DNA of 64,000 nucleotides. Source: Tillus elongatus (taxonomy: Eukaryota > Arthropoda > Insecta > Coleoptera > Cleridae). Where the stretch lies: the NCBI GenBank assembly GCA_964006375.1, contig OZ023269.1, positions 2,790,001 to 2,854,000 on the forward strand. Direction: 5' to 3'. Positions 1 through 11,010 of the stretch are shown here, one piece after another (within the stretch, counting starts at the first letter, position 1; the number at the start of each line of letters is the position of its first letter). Below the pieces are notes generated by a model. The model saw only the letters and a program-made list of their open reading frames with translations. It had not been told where the DNA came from and searched no databases. The position numbers were made by a program, and so were the translations under genes.

Positions 1-150
1 TGTTATGCCCGCTCTTTTGTCCCGAGGACTTCCAAGTTGTGGAATTCCTTGCCGGCACATGGTTTTCCTTCTCCTCCGAACCTCCAAACCTTCAAGTCCA
101 GAATTAACAAGTTGCCTCTTTCCTCCTTGTCAACACCCACGGTACGATAG
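1..150 (+). CDS. C-terminal end of a LINE reverse transcriptase ORF (partial)
   Basis: The frame opening at base 1 encodes 49 residues up to TAG at 148-150 and is cut by the window edge. It contains RSFVPRTSKLWNSLPA and, further on, LQTFKSRINKLPL. This is the characteristic carboxyl end of ORF2 in many arthropod CR1/jockey-like non-LTR retrotransposons, which carry endonuclease and reverse transcriptase for target-primed integration. The stop is followed by a 3' UTR and an A tail, so this is the natural end of the element. No disruption is visible in the short part available. Clade assignment (jockey versus CR1/L2) is inferred. The same 3' tail recurs at 62942-62991. Confidence 0.75.
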   Translation, partial: CYARSFVPRTSKLWNSLPAHGFPSPPNLQTFKSRINKLPLSSLSTPTVR

Positions 151-201
151 TATTTAGGCTGTAAGCCCTCGTGGTGTGTTGTTGACATAAAAAAAAAAAA
201 A
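1..201 (+). mobile_element. 3' end of a CR1/jockey-like LINE with poly-A tail (LINE-J copy 1)
   Basis: This holds the end of ORF2, a 38-base 3' UTR (TATTTAGGCTGTAAG, then CTCGTGGTGTGTTG), and an A run at 189-201. The UTR matches 62942-62991 almost base for base, apart from a 2-base indel. The two tails at opposite ends of the window therefore belong to one family in the same orientation. The 5' part lies outside the window. Confidence 0.75.
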
Positions 202-310
202 TGCTTACAAAGTGGGTGTTACAGTATGGAAAAATGTACTATTACCCCATAAATCTCGGGTATGTCCCCCCTTGACTTTATCTTGACAACCAAAAAGTAC
301 AAAATCATTA
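202..310. other. Unassigned spacer
   Basis: This is sequence between the LINE A tail and the Penelope-like terminal repeat. I recognise nothing coding or repeated in it. Confidence 0.4.
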
Positions 311-440
311 GGTAAGTACACTTGGAGAACCTAAATCACCACAACACAAATTTTTCAACGACCTTACGATTGTTTCACGGACCAGGTCAGCATCATCAGA
401 GGATGAAGAATTCTAAATTAAATTAACAGCTACAATGCAT
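311..440 (-). repeat. Penelope-like terminal repeat (pLTR), copy 1
   Basis: On the minus strand this ends in ...GATTTAGGTTCTCCAAG and contains a hammerhead-like core (362-402). Closely similar blocks lie at 58705-58800 and 59255-59355, each next to a Penelope GIY-YIG reading frame on the same strand. Here it lies downstream of the GIY-YIG frame at 1126-1800, as expected for the 3' pLTR. About 700 bases, including the minisatellite at 780-995, separate the two. Confidence 0.6.
362..402 (-). ncRNA. Hammerhead-ribozyme-like motif in Penelope pLTR (copy 1)
   Basis: The minus strand has, in order: TCCT, the core CTGATGA, a short hairpin (outer GC/GT pairs, a mismatch, then GAC/GTC), GAAA, the 2-base stem AC/GT around a 4-base loop, then TA and AGG. 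AGG can pair with the CCT before the core as stem I. Type I hammerheads with very short stem III are known from Penelope-like elements. The cleavage triplet would be GTA, which is allowed. Stem II has an unpaired base beside the core and a U/C mismatch, so activity is doubtful in this copy. Confidence 0.45.
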
Positions 441-779
441 TTATATCGTAACTACGGAGACGAACTAAGCCATGGTAAAAATTGTAGTCGGGGACCGATC
501 GTTTGTCTATTTTATCAATCTTGCACGGACGAGGTCGACGAACTACTTTAATCTTCTGGTTGACAAATTTATGACCTTTTATCTAATTTAAAGGATAATG
601 GGCTTAAAATGAAAGGTGCCGCGATATTCAAGGAAACCCACGTTCTTTTTTGATCTACAAATTCACTATGTGAATATTGGAGCCCGTTATAAGCGCCGAC
701 AAGCACATCGGGCGAACAAACAAATAACTACCGCACATCTTTTTTTTAAAACATGAATATGATGAATATTCCAACTAAA
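441..779. other. Penelope 3' region / unassigned
   Basis: AT-rich sequence between the pLTR and the minisatellite, probably degenerate Penelope 3' UTR by position. No frame or RNA was recognised. Confidence 0.3.
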
Positions 780-995
780 ATTCTACATAAAAACAAGTAT
801 TTATATTGATTTCTTATTCTACATAAAAACAAGTACTTATATTGATTTCGTATTCTACATAAAAACAAGTATTTATATTGAGTTTTTATTCTACATAAAA
901 ACAAGTATTTATATTGATTTCTTATTCTACATAGAAACAAGTATTTATATTAATTTCTTATTCTATATAAAAACAAGCATTTATATTGATTTCTT
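780..995. repeat. 36-bp minisatellite, six tandem copies
   Basis: Units begin at 780, 816, 852, 888, 924 and 960, each exactly 36 bp. They open with ATTCTACATAAAAACAAG and close with TTATATTGATTTCTT. Each copy differs from the consensus at zero to five positions. Because 36 is a multiple of three, the minus strand stays open across most of the array and gives a repetitive FLCRI..QYKY peptide. That is a by-product, not a gene. Confidence 0.95.
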
Positions 996-1125
996 AGAAA
1001 CAAAGAAAACGCAAGGGGATCTTTAAGTACAAGAACTCAACGTAGAGCCTAGTATCTGTATAGACCGGCTGAGTTATTGACAATAATTTATTATTTTTCC
1101 CGTCAGATTAGGAGTGTTTAGCTGG

Positions 1126-1800
1126 TCAAATGTAAAGTGAGAATAAAGGGCTTGAAATTAAAGGTGCCAGACGATTCAATGACGTTTTGTTCTTAAACGA
1201 TCTTGATATATAAACGCGTCCATAAGCATAAAGCATAGTTTTAATTCTAACACCCTTGACAACTTTCAAAATTTCCTTGTCAATGTGGTGATTATTATCC
1301 CATATATATTGTACCACACATGATTTGTCTACCGTACCATATCGTAATTGTGCGAAATGTTCACGAAATCTGGTGGCTATGTTTCTCTTGGTTTGACCCA
1401 CGTATTTAAGATTACAATATTTGCAACCTATTTCATAAATACCCGACATTTCAGTGGCTTTGTCTTTGTCTTGCGTATTACCCAACCAATTTTTTAACTT
1501 ACTTTTCGTCGAAAATGTCCAATGTAAGTCGGCTTTCTTAAAAATACTTTCCAAATCCTTTGTGAGACGTGGTTCATAAGGTAGATACACAAATTTTTTC
1601 ACTATTTTACCTTTCTTAAATGTCGTGCATTCAGGTATCATTATATTTGTTCTGTGTTTCTTAACCAGTTTTTCTACTAAACAATCCGAATAACCATTAT
1701 ATCTCGCCACGTTTTTTATGTACTCTAATTCTATATTAAAACTGCTTTTACTTAACAGAAAATTTATCAATCTATTTACCCAAATTTAAACTAGCCGGTT
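1126..1800 (-). pseudogene. Penelope-like element: RT C-terminus plus GIY-YIG endonuclease (5'-truncated)
   Basis: An uninterrupted minus-strand frame of at least 214 codons ends at 1126. The N-terminal part (NFLLSKSSFN..., YNGYSDCLVEKL) resembles the connector after the RT palm in Penelope-like elements. The later part holds the GIY-YIG endonuclease: GIYEIGCKYC, then KYVGQTKRN, RFREHF and IWDNNHHID. In this class the RT and endonuclease carry out target-primed insertion. The catalytic RT domain is missing, so this is a fragment. Related GIY-YIG pieces lie at 58956-59258 and 59628-59965 on the same strand. The frame has no internal stop, which suggests a fairly young copy. Confidence 0.8.
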
Positions 1801-1962
1801 TTTTTAAGCCGATTTACAGTTATAAATGAAAATTCACAAAGGTGGATACTAAAAATAATATTCCGGAAGAACTATACATATTCATTAGAGAAGTGGTTTT
1901 TGGAGTCAAGAATTCTTGATGTGAGGAAACTGTATCTTTTGAATTTAACATGACAACATAGG
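1801..1962. other. Unassigned spacer
   Basis: AT-rich sequence between the Penelope fragment and the LINE target duplication. Nothing was recognised in it. Confidence 0.35.
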
Positions 1963-3684
1963 AACAGAAGTTCGCACGGGGCTATGCGTACGACATTGTC
2001 ATCATAGTCCGAGGAAAGGTTACACAGTCAGTATGGAAGCGCATGCAGACAGCACTGAAAGTGGTGAAAAGGTGGACGCTTAGCCAAGGGCTCGGGGTGA
2101 GCCCCGATAAAGCCACCGTCATACCATTTACGAGGACGAGGAAGTGGGAGGGTCAGAGAACTCTCACTCTATATGGTAGAAACATCCCGATGTCCAGAAA
2201 GGTAAAATAACCTGGGGTCGTATTGGACTCTAAGCTAACCTGGAACGGCCACGTTGAAAAAATACTGCGCAAGGCAGTTATGATCCTATCCGTCACTAGG
2301 CGGCTATATGGAAAAACGTGGGGACTGAAACCTAGTATGGCCCATTGGCTGTACACAAGGGTGGTCAGACCATCGGTAACATCCGCGGCACTGATTTGGT
2401 GGCCGAAGGTGACACAATCCATTGTCAAACAAAAACTGGGCAAGATCCAAAGGTTGGCTTGCCTCGGCATCACAGGGGCCATGACCTCAACCCCAACAGC
2501 CCACATGGAGGAGTTGCTGGATTTGCTCCCCCCCACAATTAGTTATCATGGGGGAGGTTAGGATAGGACTATACAGACTAGCTTGAAATAATAGATTAAA
2601 GGCCAGCCCAGGCTGCAGGGGCCACTGCAAGATTCAGGATATCGTGAAGGAGCCCATGCTTAAATGGGTTAAGTTAGACTTCGCGAGCTCGCGAATCTGC
2701 AGGGAAAATAAGTTTACAGTGATAATCCCCGACAGCGAGGCATGGCGGGGGGAGACGCCGAGTCTACCACGGGACGCGCTCATCTGGTTCACGGACGGAT
2801 CCGGCGGGGAGCGTGGGACAGGGGCAGGCATCTATTCGGAAGGACCGAGGGTAAGTGGAGTATTTCCCTCGGGGCTCATGCAACGGCCTTTCAGGCCGAA
2901 ATGTACGCAATCTTGCACTGCGTGCGAGATAACAAGAGGAAAGGCTACTCCAACAAGCGGATTCTCATAACCACATACAGCCAGGCAGCCGTCAAGGCCC
3001 TAAGTAGCCCAGGGGTAAATTCCAGGCTGGTTAGTGAATGCCGAGACGAGACGAGCGAGCTGGCTAGTCACTCGGAGGTCAAAGGCAATGAAGAAGCTGA
3101 CAGTTTCGCGAAGCTAGGATCAGCAGTACTATTTATGGGATCAGAACCGGTCCTGAGCGTATAGAAATGCACGGCCAGGGGAACCATCAAGTCCTGGGTC
3201 AGGGACCAACATAATGCATACTGGGCAGATTGTCCAGGGCTCAGACATGGGAAGATATTAATTGGGATCCCAGTTCAAAAGGAGCTGTGAAGCTGCTAAA
3301 TATTATCAGAGGACAGCTCAGGAACAAACATGATTCTTGACGGGACGCATGGATGTCAAGAAACATCTGCAAAATGGGGCGGTTTGAGGGGGACCTGGAA
3401 TGTAGACTCTGCGGCGAGGGGGAGGAATCAGCCCAGCACATCTTGTGCGAGTGTGAAGCTCTGGGTCGCAAAATACAACTGATCTACGGACAGCCTAGAC
3501 CCGAGACAGAGCAATATAAAACTTCACTCTACCAATTGCTGTGCAGACTAGTTCAAGACACAGTGATTTTGGAATGGGTGGAGTAGAAAAGACAAAGGGC
3601 ATGCACAATAAGCCAGAGGCTTCGGTGTTATTGGGGTGGCAAAGATGCGCACGAGCCCTAAGGGAGAAAAAAACAGAAGTTTGC
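1963..3684 (+). mobile_element. 5'-truncated RNase H-bearing LINE (LINE-I copy 1) with 13-bp target duplication
   Basis: The insert at 1976-3671 is flanked by AACAGAAGTTCGC (1963-1975) and AACAGAAGTTTGC (3672-3684), a 13-bp duplication with one mismatch. The 3' end runs ...GAGCCCTAAGGGAGAAAAAA, matching the end of copy 2 at 38301-38316. Truncation falls just before the catalytic YxDD box, leaving the end of the RT, the RNase H and a C-terminal zinc-knuckle region. Copy 2 also has a 13-bp duplication. Confidence 0.85.
1976..3586 (+). pseudogene. LINE ORF2 remnant: RT thumb, RNase H, CCHC-like C-terminus
   Basis: Several frames together read as I/jockey-like ORF2. GYAYDIVIIVRG stands where YADD is expected, so the second catalytic residue is changed. 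Then come LDSKLTWNGHVEKIL and KTWGLKP...WWPK (RT thumb), FTDGSGGERG (first RNase H aspartate), FQAEMYAIL and NEEADSFAK. The end is CRLCGEGEESAQHILCE followed by TAG at 3584-3586. There is an in-frame stop and base gain near 2208, a frameshift near 2850-2880, loss of the DSQ aspartate (now TYSQ), and a deletion in RNase H. It cannot encode active protein. RNase H places it in an I-like or related group. Confidence 0.8.
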
Positions 3685-6142
3685 TCAGGTTCGTATCATC
3701 TGCTGACAGGACAAGAGGAGATTGCATGCTATACTTGGTTCCAAGATGTGAAAAATGAGGTCAGCTAGGTCATACATGTACTGGTGCAAGGATATACAAA
3801 TATATACCACCTGACATCAGAAACCTAAAGTGTGGCCAAATTGGAAAAAAAAAACCGGATAGGGTCATTGCCTCGGCTAAAATTGTTGGGTTATAATGGA
3901 GCCTAAAAAATCTTGAGGTGTGAAAGACGAGATTTGTGGTGGGTCAATACTTTGATTCTTTCTCCTTTTGGATGTTTTTTGGAATCGTACTGTTCTTCCT
4001 GGGTTTCCAGGAAACGCTTATTTTGACGTTTGTTTGTATGTAGTGGTGAAAATGTGGTGGCGGTTGTATTGGTGATAAACAACAGTATACAAATACAACG
4101 ATAAAATATTGGAAACACATATGTCGGATTTGTAAATACACGGACATCACGATTTAACCAAAGTGTGTCCCATGATGTGTCAGAATGTTTCCTACAATCA
4201 AGTTATGCTTATGTGAGCACCTACCTGTTTATTCATTGTATCTGATTGATCTAATACTCTACCTCTGTCTATATGTTTGGCAAATACTGTTAAATATCTT
4301 CTATCAGATATCTATGTCAAGCGAAATATGGCCCAGCTTCCAAAGGCAGTGTTCTGATACTAGAACACCAGAGGGTCATAGCAGCTTGTGTTTTCTCAAG
4401 AAGCTTCTAGCAGCAAAAACTGGTGAAATGACCATGTCGGGCACCCATACGACAAGAACAAAAAAATATATTATGCTACATGCCAGTAAAAATAGGCTGC
4501 GTGTGGATATTAGTACACCTCTCCTTTAACATGTAGGAGACTGTTTCCCTTTTTTGAGAGTCCAGTTTTATATCATACCCAGAAAATATTTTGCCTGATA
4601 CAGATTTGCAAATCGGAATAGCTTTCCCAGATAGCTATCCCGCTTCGCTGCAAATAATACCCCAGCTGAGAATTCTTCGCATCTAAGTGTAAAACAGAGC
4701 ACTTAATAATATAAATGGGAATGTAAGAAGTTGACACCAGCAAAAAACAAGGATATGTGAAAAATTTAGTATCTCACAAAATAACGCTCAGAAGGTAAAT
4801 TCATAAGCGGGTTGGACGCGTAGAGCATGACTATGATGGCCCCTAGCACACAACCCTATGTAACACAATTGCGCATGGCACAATAACGTTCCATTTCTCC
4901 AACCAACTTGGCCATAAGTGTACGATTTGTGTGGAAAGCTTTGGTCCATTTAAGCAGGCTACTGCGAATGCCAAGATGATAATATTTGGCTAAACTAAGT
5001 AGTAAAGTAGTATGAAACGTCATCCAATAACTTAATGAAATCTAAATAGACTAGTACTATCGAGCAGCTTTGTATAATGATTGATTAAGTACAGGCTGTA
5101 ATGGTAAAGCGATCAGAGATGTTATGATACCTAAAAAATTATAACATCTACTATATGACATCCTCAGCATCTTGACATCCAAGTGAAGTAACACTTACGG
5201 CTATATAATAAGTTGGGTTAATTTTACTAATATTTTTAAATATCACCTACGTATCAAGAACTTGTCATTCTGAAGCTTGCCACAAAACAAGGATATCTTG
5301 ATTAATATATAAATATATAATATGTAAATGTTGAGTTGTACGTTTCTTAAAGGTTAAATAGACCTTTGTTAAGCGAGGATGATATCAAATATGTTTTTTC
5401 TGCTAATTATGCATTCAAGGATAATTTATTATTCATTTCTCTGAAACCCTTCCAAGGTAAGCAGCCACAGTTGTTTCATCTTAACTGTGTAATTTCCGAT
5501 TCATCCCAACTAATTTGAGAGAGTGCCAAGTTAATTGCAACAAAATCTAAGTTATGAAGGGTAATGTAAATAAACAGGCAAAACAGAGGGAAATCACATT
5601 TTTCCAGAAGCGATTTAGTGGCAGAAATATAAAAAGTTGTAGTTCGTAAAATGTGCTAGTCGTTCCCAACAACGGTGCAAGATTCATCACCTAAATTCCA
5701 ATTATTACACAATGATCTTCTTGACACCCTTCTTTTCAGTGAGACCGAATCCAGAGCTATTTTATACAATAAATAATGACTCGTTTTGTTGGATAAATTT
5801 GTCGAAGTGAAATTATTGTTCACATAATGGACACAAGGTAGACAGCTCTAGACAGAAGGCACTGTAGACAACATATGAACATGTTCCCATGGGAGGAGAT
5901 TTATAGACCACGAGAAAACTACATTTTACCAAAATAAATTGTTCTCGAAGATCCGCATCTACAGATATAATGTACAGGTGTCCTTTATAACACATAACTT
6001 TTATAGAAAAGACAGAAAAATACGAGAAAGACAAACTTTTTATATCTAATTAAAGGTTTGTTGTATGCAATTTTCATAAAAAGGTTCTTCAAATTTAAAC
6101 AGCGCTTTCCTCTTACCAAATTGCGAATTGTCTTTAAAAAAT
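3685..6142. other. 2.4-kb region with no recognised gene
   Basis: AT-rich sequence. Short open frames exist, for example 114 codons at 4185-4529 (plus) and 73 codons at 5813-6034 (minus), but none shows a family motif, splice context or recurrence elsewhere in the window. No tRNA or LINE tail was seen. Confidence 0.35.
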
Positions 6143-6253
6143 TCATTAATGAAGAGATCGCGACTTTTGAATTAAAAAAAATATTCTTTAAATGAGCGCG
6201 TACTAGGCGTACTAGAACACATATCGAGGGTCAGATTCAATGTTTATGTGTAT
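6143..6253 (+). repeat. Left module of TA-cored composite repeat (diverged copy, no TA tract)
   Basis: Recognised by CATTAATGAAGAGATCGCGA, CTTTTGAATT, AAATGAGCGCG, AGAACACATATCGAG and GGTCAGATTCAA, in the usual order. It stops directly at the outer edge of the mariner foldback at 6254, so the mariner arm or its flank lies where the TA tract would normally be. Confidence 0.7.
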
Positions 6254-6661
6254 AAAAATTTTTCCTATAATGCTTCATTAAAAAGATACAGGGTGTTGAA
6301 GTTGAATTTCAAAAAATAAAATTTTCCAATTTTTTAAAAAGTAGTACATATATTTTGCTGAAACTTCGCATGTGTAGGCTGCTATGTAAGGCGCGTATTC
6401 TACCATAACAATTGAATCGGTTAATCCAGCAGTGGCGCGCGTACCCACATGTCATTGGTTATCCCTCAAGAAAAAAAAACGGGTACGCCAATAATTTTTT
6501 TTTAAATCTTACTTTCATTCGTGAACAAAATGACTCTCTTGATAATTTTCTGTACGACGCTTATTTGTCGAGTAAGCAATGAATCAGGTAAGTGTTTTAG
6601 AGCACAGTTAATGATTTTTAACCAGTCGTTGTTTGGTAGAAAATCGCAATGATACACTTTT

Positions 6662-6790
6662 ATGCCTCCATTGACCTGAATACACGTACGACATCTTTTT
6701 GATATGGAAAATTTAATGTCTTGATAATTTTTTGTTTGATTATCTTTGTTGTATTTTAGTACGTAGTAGTCTGGTTTGCCAATGTTGTCG
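6662..6790 (-). pseudogene. Inverted duplicate of the mariner transposase C-terminus
   Basis: The minus strand encodes QDIKFSISKRCRTCIQVNG, matching QDIKFSILKRCRACIQANV at the end of the plus-strand transposase (7854-7920). It lies inside the left arm of the foldback and has no upstream transposase domains. It is the coding evidence that the left arm derives from the right end. Confidence 0.8.
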
Positions 6791-6896
6791 TTAAGTGTCA
6801 CTTGACGTTTAGGTTAACAAGTTATTATTTTGAATAGGTGTAAGTGGTAAACTTTATAAAATTGCAAAATTTTCTACTCTTTTACTTCTTATAATC

Positions 6897-7935
6897 GAGT
6901 ACACCTCAGAAGAGTATGCAGATATAATTTGTATCTACGGATATGCTGATGGAAATGGTCTAGCTGCTTGTCGGGAATATCAACGTAGGTTTCCCACTCG
7001 CCGTCAACATACACCAAGGGTTTTTTCTCGATCGTTTTCAAGACTTCGGCAGTGCGGTATTGGACAACGTCCTGACGCTAGAGCTAATGGTAGAAGACAA
7101 CATCAACTTGAAGAGAGTGGTGGATGCAGTGATGGATAAACCTTCTACAAGTACTCGGAGAATTGCCACGCAGTTACAATATTCTCAAAGCTTTGTTTGG
7201 AGAACTTTACATCGAGAAGCCTTACATCTATATCATCGACAGAATGTTCATTGCCTTCTACCTGGAGATAATGTGCATCGACGAGTCTTTTGTGAATGGA
7301 TGTTGAAAATGAACAATCTAAATATCTTATTCCCTAATCTAATCTTCTGGTCTGACGAATCAACATTTACAAAAAATGGTATTTATAATTCCCACAATGA
7401 GCATGTCTGGTCATTGGAAAATCCACGCACATTTCAACATAGATTTTCTATTAATTTATGGTGTGGTATTTTTAACGGCTCACTGTTCATGGAAGTCCTG
7501 CCACAACGTTTAAATGGATCTTCGTACTTAGCGCTTCTAGAAAACCGTGTAGAAAACATTCTAGATGACATTCCACTAGCAACAAGAGGTATAATGTGGT
7601 ACCAGCATGACGGTGCACCAGCGCATCATAGTCTAAACGTTGTTACATGGCTACATGAACATTATAATGAAAGATGGATTGGCAGAACTAGACCAATACA
7701 TTGGCCTGCAAGATCACCGGACTTAAACCCACTTGACTTCTATCTTTGGGGTGATTTTAACCGACTGGTCTACAATGAACAAATAAATACACCAAAGCAG
7801 CTACAACAATAGATAAATAATGCTTTTCGTCATACTCAAGCAACAATGAATCCTCAAGACATTAAATTTTCCATATTAAAAAGATGTCGTGCGTGTATTC
7901 AGGCCAATGTAGGCATTTTTGAACATTTATTGTAA
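6897..7935 (+). pseudogene. Mariner-like transposase (IS630-Tc1-mariner superfamily), frameshifted
   Basis: The first segment from 6897 (EEYADIICIYGYADGNG, then YQRRFPTRR) is the N-terminal helix-turn-helix. A frameshift near 7080-7125 moves to the frame open at 7060-7812, which has PSTSTRRIATQ and the three catalytic aspartates: WSDEST, QHDGAPAHH and RSPDLNPLDFYLWG. I count 36 residues between the second and third. TAG at 7810 interrupts, and the same frame then continues through KRCRACIQAN to TAA at 7933-7935, the family's usual end. The enzyme would cut and paste the element at TA sites. One frameshift and one nonsense codon make it inactive as it stands. Confidence 0.85.
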
Positions 7936-8364
7936 TAAATAAATTACTATAAGCCTGATAAAAGTGTATCATTGCGATTTTCTACCAAACAACGACTGGT
8001 TAAAAATCATGAACTGTGCTCTAAAACACTTACCTGATTCATTGCCTACACGTAAAATAAGCGTCGTACAGAAAATTATCAAGAGTCATTTTGTTCACGA
8101 ATGAAAGTAAGATTCAAAAAAAATCATTGGCTTACCCGTTTTTTTCTTGAGGGATAACCAATGACATGTGGGTACGCGCGCCACTGCTGGATTAGCCGAT
8201 TCAATTGTTATGGTAGAATACGCGCCTTACATAGCAGCATACACATACGAAGTTTCAGCAAAATATATGTGCTACTTTTTAAAAAATTGGGAAATATTAT
8301 TTTTTGAAATTCAACTTCAACACCCTGTATCTTTTTAATGAAGCATTATAGGAATTTTTTTTTA

Positions 8365-9347
<983 letters not shown>

Positions 9348-9408
9348 GACGTGAGCCACAATAGACCTAAGGTCGCGGTGGAGGGACTGGAATAACTCAC
9401 TCACATTA
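9348..9408 (+). repeat. LINE 3'-end motif (LINE-I2 family, copy a)
   Basis: CGTGAGCCACAATAGACCT and GGTCGCGGTGGAGGGAC match the 3' UTR that follows the RNase H ORF at 51172-51952 and the minus-strand copy at 33712-33775. It ends in CACTCACATTAAA, comparable to CACTCACAATCTAAC at 52008-52025. No coding region of this family was recognised upstream. Confidence 0.7.
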
Positions 9409-10067
9409 AATTTATTCTTATCTATTCTGGGAGAAAGGGGTAAATGTAAAATAAAAGAAACTTCTGAAAACCTTGTCCAATTGATGGATTGCGAAAAATA
9501 CAATGAGATAAAAAGAGCTGCTGAAAATAGACAAGTGTCGTGACTGCGACGGAAAGGTGACATCGCCTTCACATTGTGATAGGCCTAGCTTAGTCTACAC
9601 GCAACTTGTCTACTTATCAGATGATATAAAGACGTTTAGCCAATTCTGTATTAATAATAGATTTGCATTGTTCTGTCTCTTATTAAAATTGTTGGGAAAT
9701 CATCTCTGACTTTCTCAATTTCAATTTTCATTTATTGCCAACGTTGAAATTGTTCGACGGATAGGCACGAGATAGCGTGTATACATTAGAGCTACATTAT
9801 TTATAGCATGAGTAATATCATTTTAAACAATATTTCATAAACATTTTAGGTCAAATATACGTTTTTGGTAATATTGCATCGCCAGCATAGTATGCTCTAT
9901 ACTTTATGTTAGCCAGATGTTCATAACATCTGTTAGGGGTAACTAGGGTATTGAACTGTCCTAATCAACCTTGTTATACTGACTATCATTATCATTTAGA
10001 CCTAGACAGCATAACATAGAGTTTGAAGAACTACAATCATTAATAATTTTGAGTGAATTTTTTTAAA
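9409..10067. other. Unassigned AT-rich region
   Basis: No frame, RNA or repeat was recognised over about 660 bases. Confidence 0.35.
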
Positions 10068-10169
10068 AAGAATCACTAACGAGGAGATCCCGACTTTTGA
10101 ATTTTGAAAAATTTTCTTCGAATGAGCGCGGACTAGGCCCCCTAAAACCCATATCCAGATCCCGTTTCA

Positions 10170-10176
<7 letters not shown>
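10068..10176 (+). repeat. Left module of TA-cored composite repeat
   Basis: Well conserved: CACTAACGAGGAGATCCCGA, CTTTTGAATTTTGAAAAA, CTTCGAATGAGCGCGGAC, TAGGCCCCCTAAAACCCAT, then TTTCAATTTATT into the TA core. It forms one contiguous copy with the right module after the core. Confidence 0.85.

Positions 10177-10263
<87 letters not shown>
10177..10263. repeat. (TA)n core of composite repeat
   Basis: About 87 bp of perfect TA between a left module and a right module in the standard order. Confidence 0.97.
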
Positions 10264-10266
<3 letters not shown>

Positions 10267-11010
10267 ACCGATAACTAAAAAAATAATGGGCCGATTTCCA
10301 TCAAATTTGGCATATACTTTCCTTTTTTAAGTGGCCCAGGTTTTCCCGGAAGATTATGTTTCCTTTCGAAAAAAAATCATTTCTCCAGAAATAACAAAGT
10401 AAGGGAAACCAAATTTGGTATGCTGGTTTCTGTCATAAAGTGTATTCTATGTACTAAAACTTAGATCTCTATGTTAAAACACAAAAAAGTTAGAGGTTAA
10501 TTAATTTTTACGTAATTAAATCTGATTCAAGAAAGTTAAAACGTCAAAATTGATAATTATGGTAGAAGTACGAGTATAAGTGAAAAATACGACAAGAAGC
10601 TACTAACAAGCTCCTAAGTATGTGTCTAAGTTGTTATTTTCCTTTATTTCGTTAAAATATGAGCAAAAACTCCATTGTAAATCAAAATTGTTTTAAATAG
10701 TAACGTTAGACGATTAACATGCATTACGGGATTTACCTGCTAGTACATATATGTCGAGCGTAGCCAAGTTGGCTAAGACGTGTACATCGGATGATTGACT
10801 CCCACATGACGAGTTCCAATCCTAGTTAGTGACTTTACTTTTTTCATATCTTTTTTAAATCTCATTTCACTTTATCGCTATCTAAGCAGATTGTCGTTAT
10901 TCCGATGAATATTTTAGCGATTTTTTGTATAAAAAATAATCTGATAAAGAGAAGATGAAAGTTTTAACACTTAATTCAATTTGAATAGCTTATCTGGTTG
11001 TTTGTTCTTG
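10264..11010 (+). repeat. Right module of composite repeat, long form with tRNA-like segment
   Basis: It begins CACACCGATAACT, then AATAATGGGCCGATTT and CAAATTTGG. The whole block aligns in inverse orientation with 39830-40596, sharing GAAAAATACGACA, CCTGCTAGTACATA, the tRNA-like segment and TATCTGGTTGTTT near the end. About 750 bp in two copies therefore behave as one unit. Confidence 0.8.
10752..10833 (+). repeat. tRNA-like (SINE-type) segment inside composite repeat
   Basis: It contains TAGCCAAGTTGGCTAAG, which fits the Pol III A box, and GAGTTCCAATCCTAG, close to a B box, about 46 bases later. The spacing is tRNA-like. There is no clean acceptor stem, and B-box positions are changed, so it is a tRNA-derived repeat and not a tRNA gene. 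Related segments are at 40007-40090 (minus) and 49924-49995 (plus), at the same place in the composite. Confidence 0.55.

Larger units (their letters stand above)
6254..8364 (+). mobile_element. Foldback mariner-like transposon with ~0.5-kb inverted arms
   Basis: Classical mariner ends are visible as TA-CAGGGTGTTGAAG at 6289 and ...CTTCAACACCCTG-TA ending at 8327. The inverted homology is much longer: 6254-6723 pairs with 7855-8364. It runs outward about 35 bp past both CAGGGTG ends and inward into the transposase C-terminus. A 44-base stretch near 7915-7965 is missing from the left arm. I infer that the left arm is an inverted duplicate of the right end plus its flank, not an ordinary terminal repeat. 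Confidence 0.8.

Noticed and set aside
746..940. Minus-strand repetitive peptide FLCRI..QYKY
   Set aside because: It is produced by a 36-bp minisatellite whose length is a multiple of three. No start context or homologous protein is known to me.
780..995. CRISPR-like array of direct repeats
   Set aside because: Units are contiguous with no spacers, and the genome is clearly eukaryotic.
2153..2536. Minus-strand 127-codon frame
   Set aside because: Antisense to the RT thumb region of LINE-I copy 1.
4185..4529. 114-codon frame with hydrophobic N-terminus
   Set aside because: No motif or context; AT-rich DNA readily yields such frames.
10752..10833. A functional tRNA gene
   Set aside because: The B box is altered, no acceptor stem closes, and it lies at a fixed place in a repeat family.
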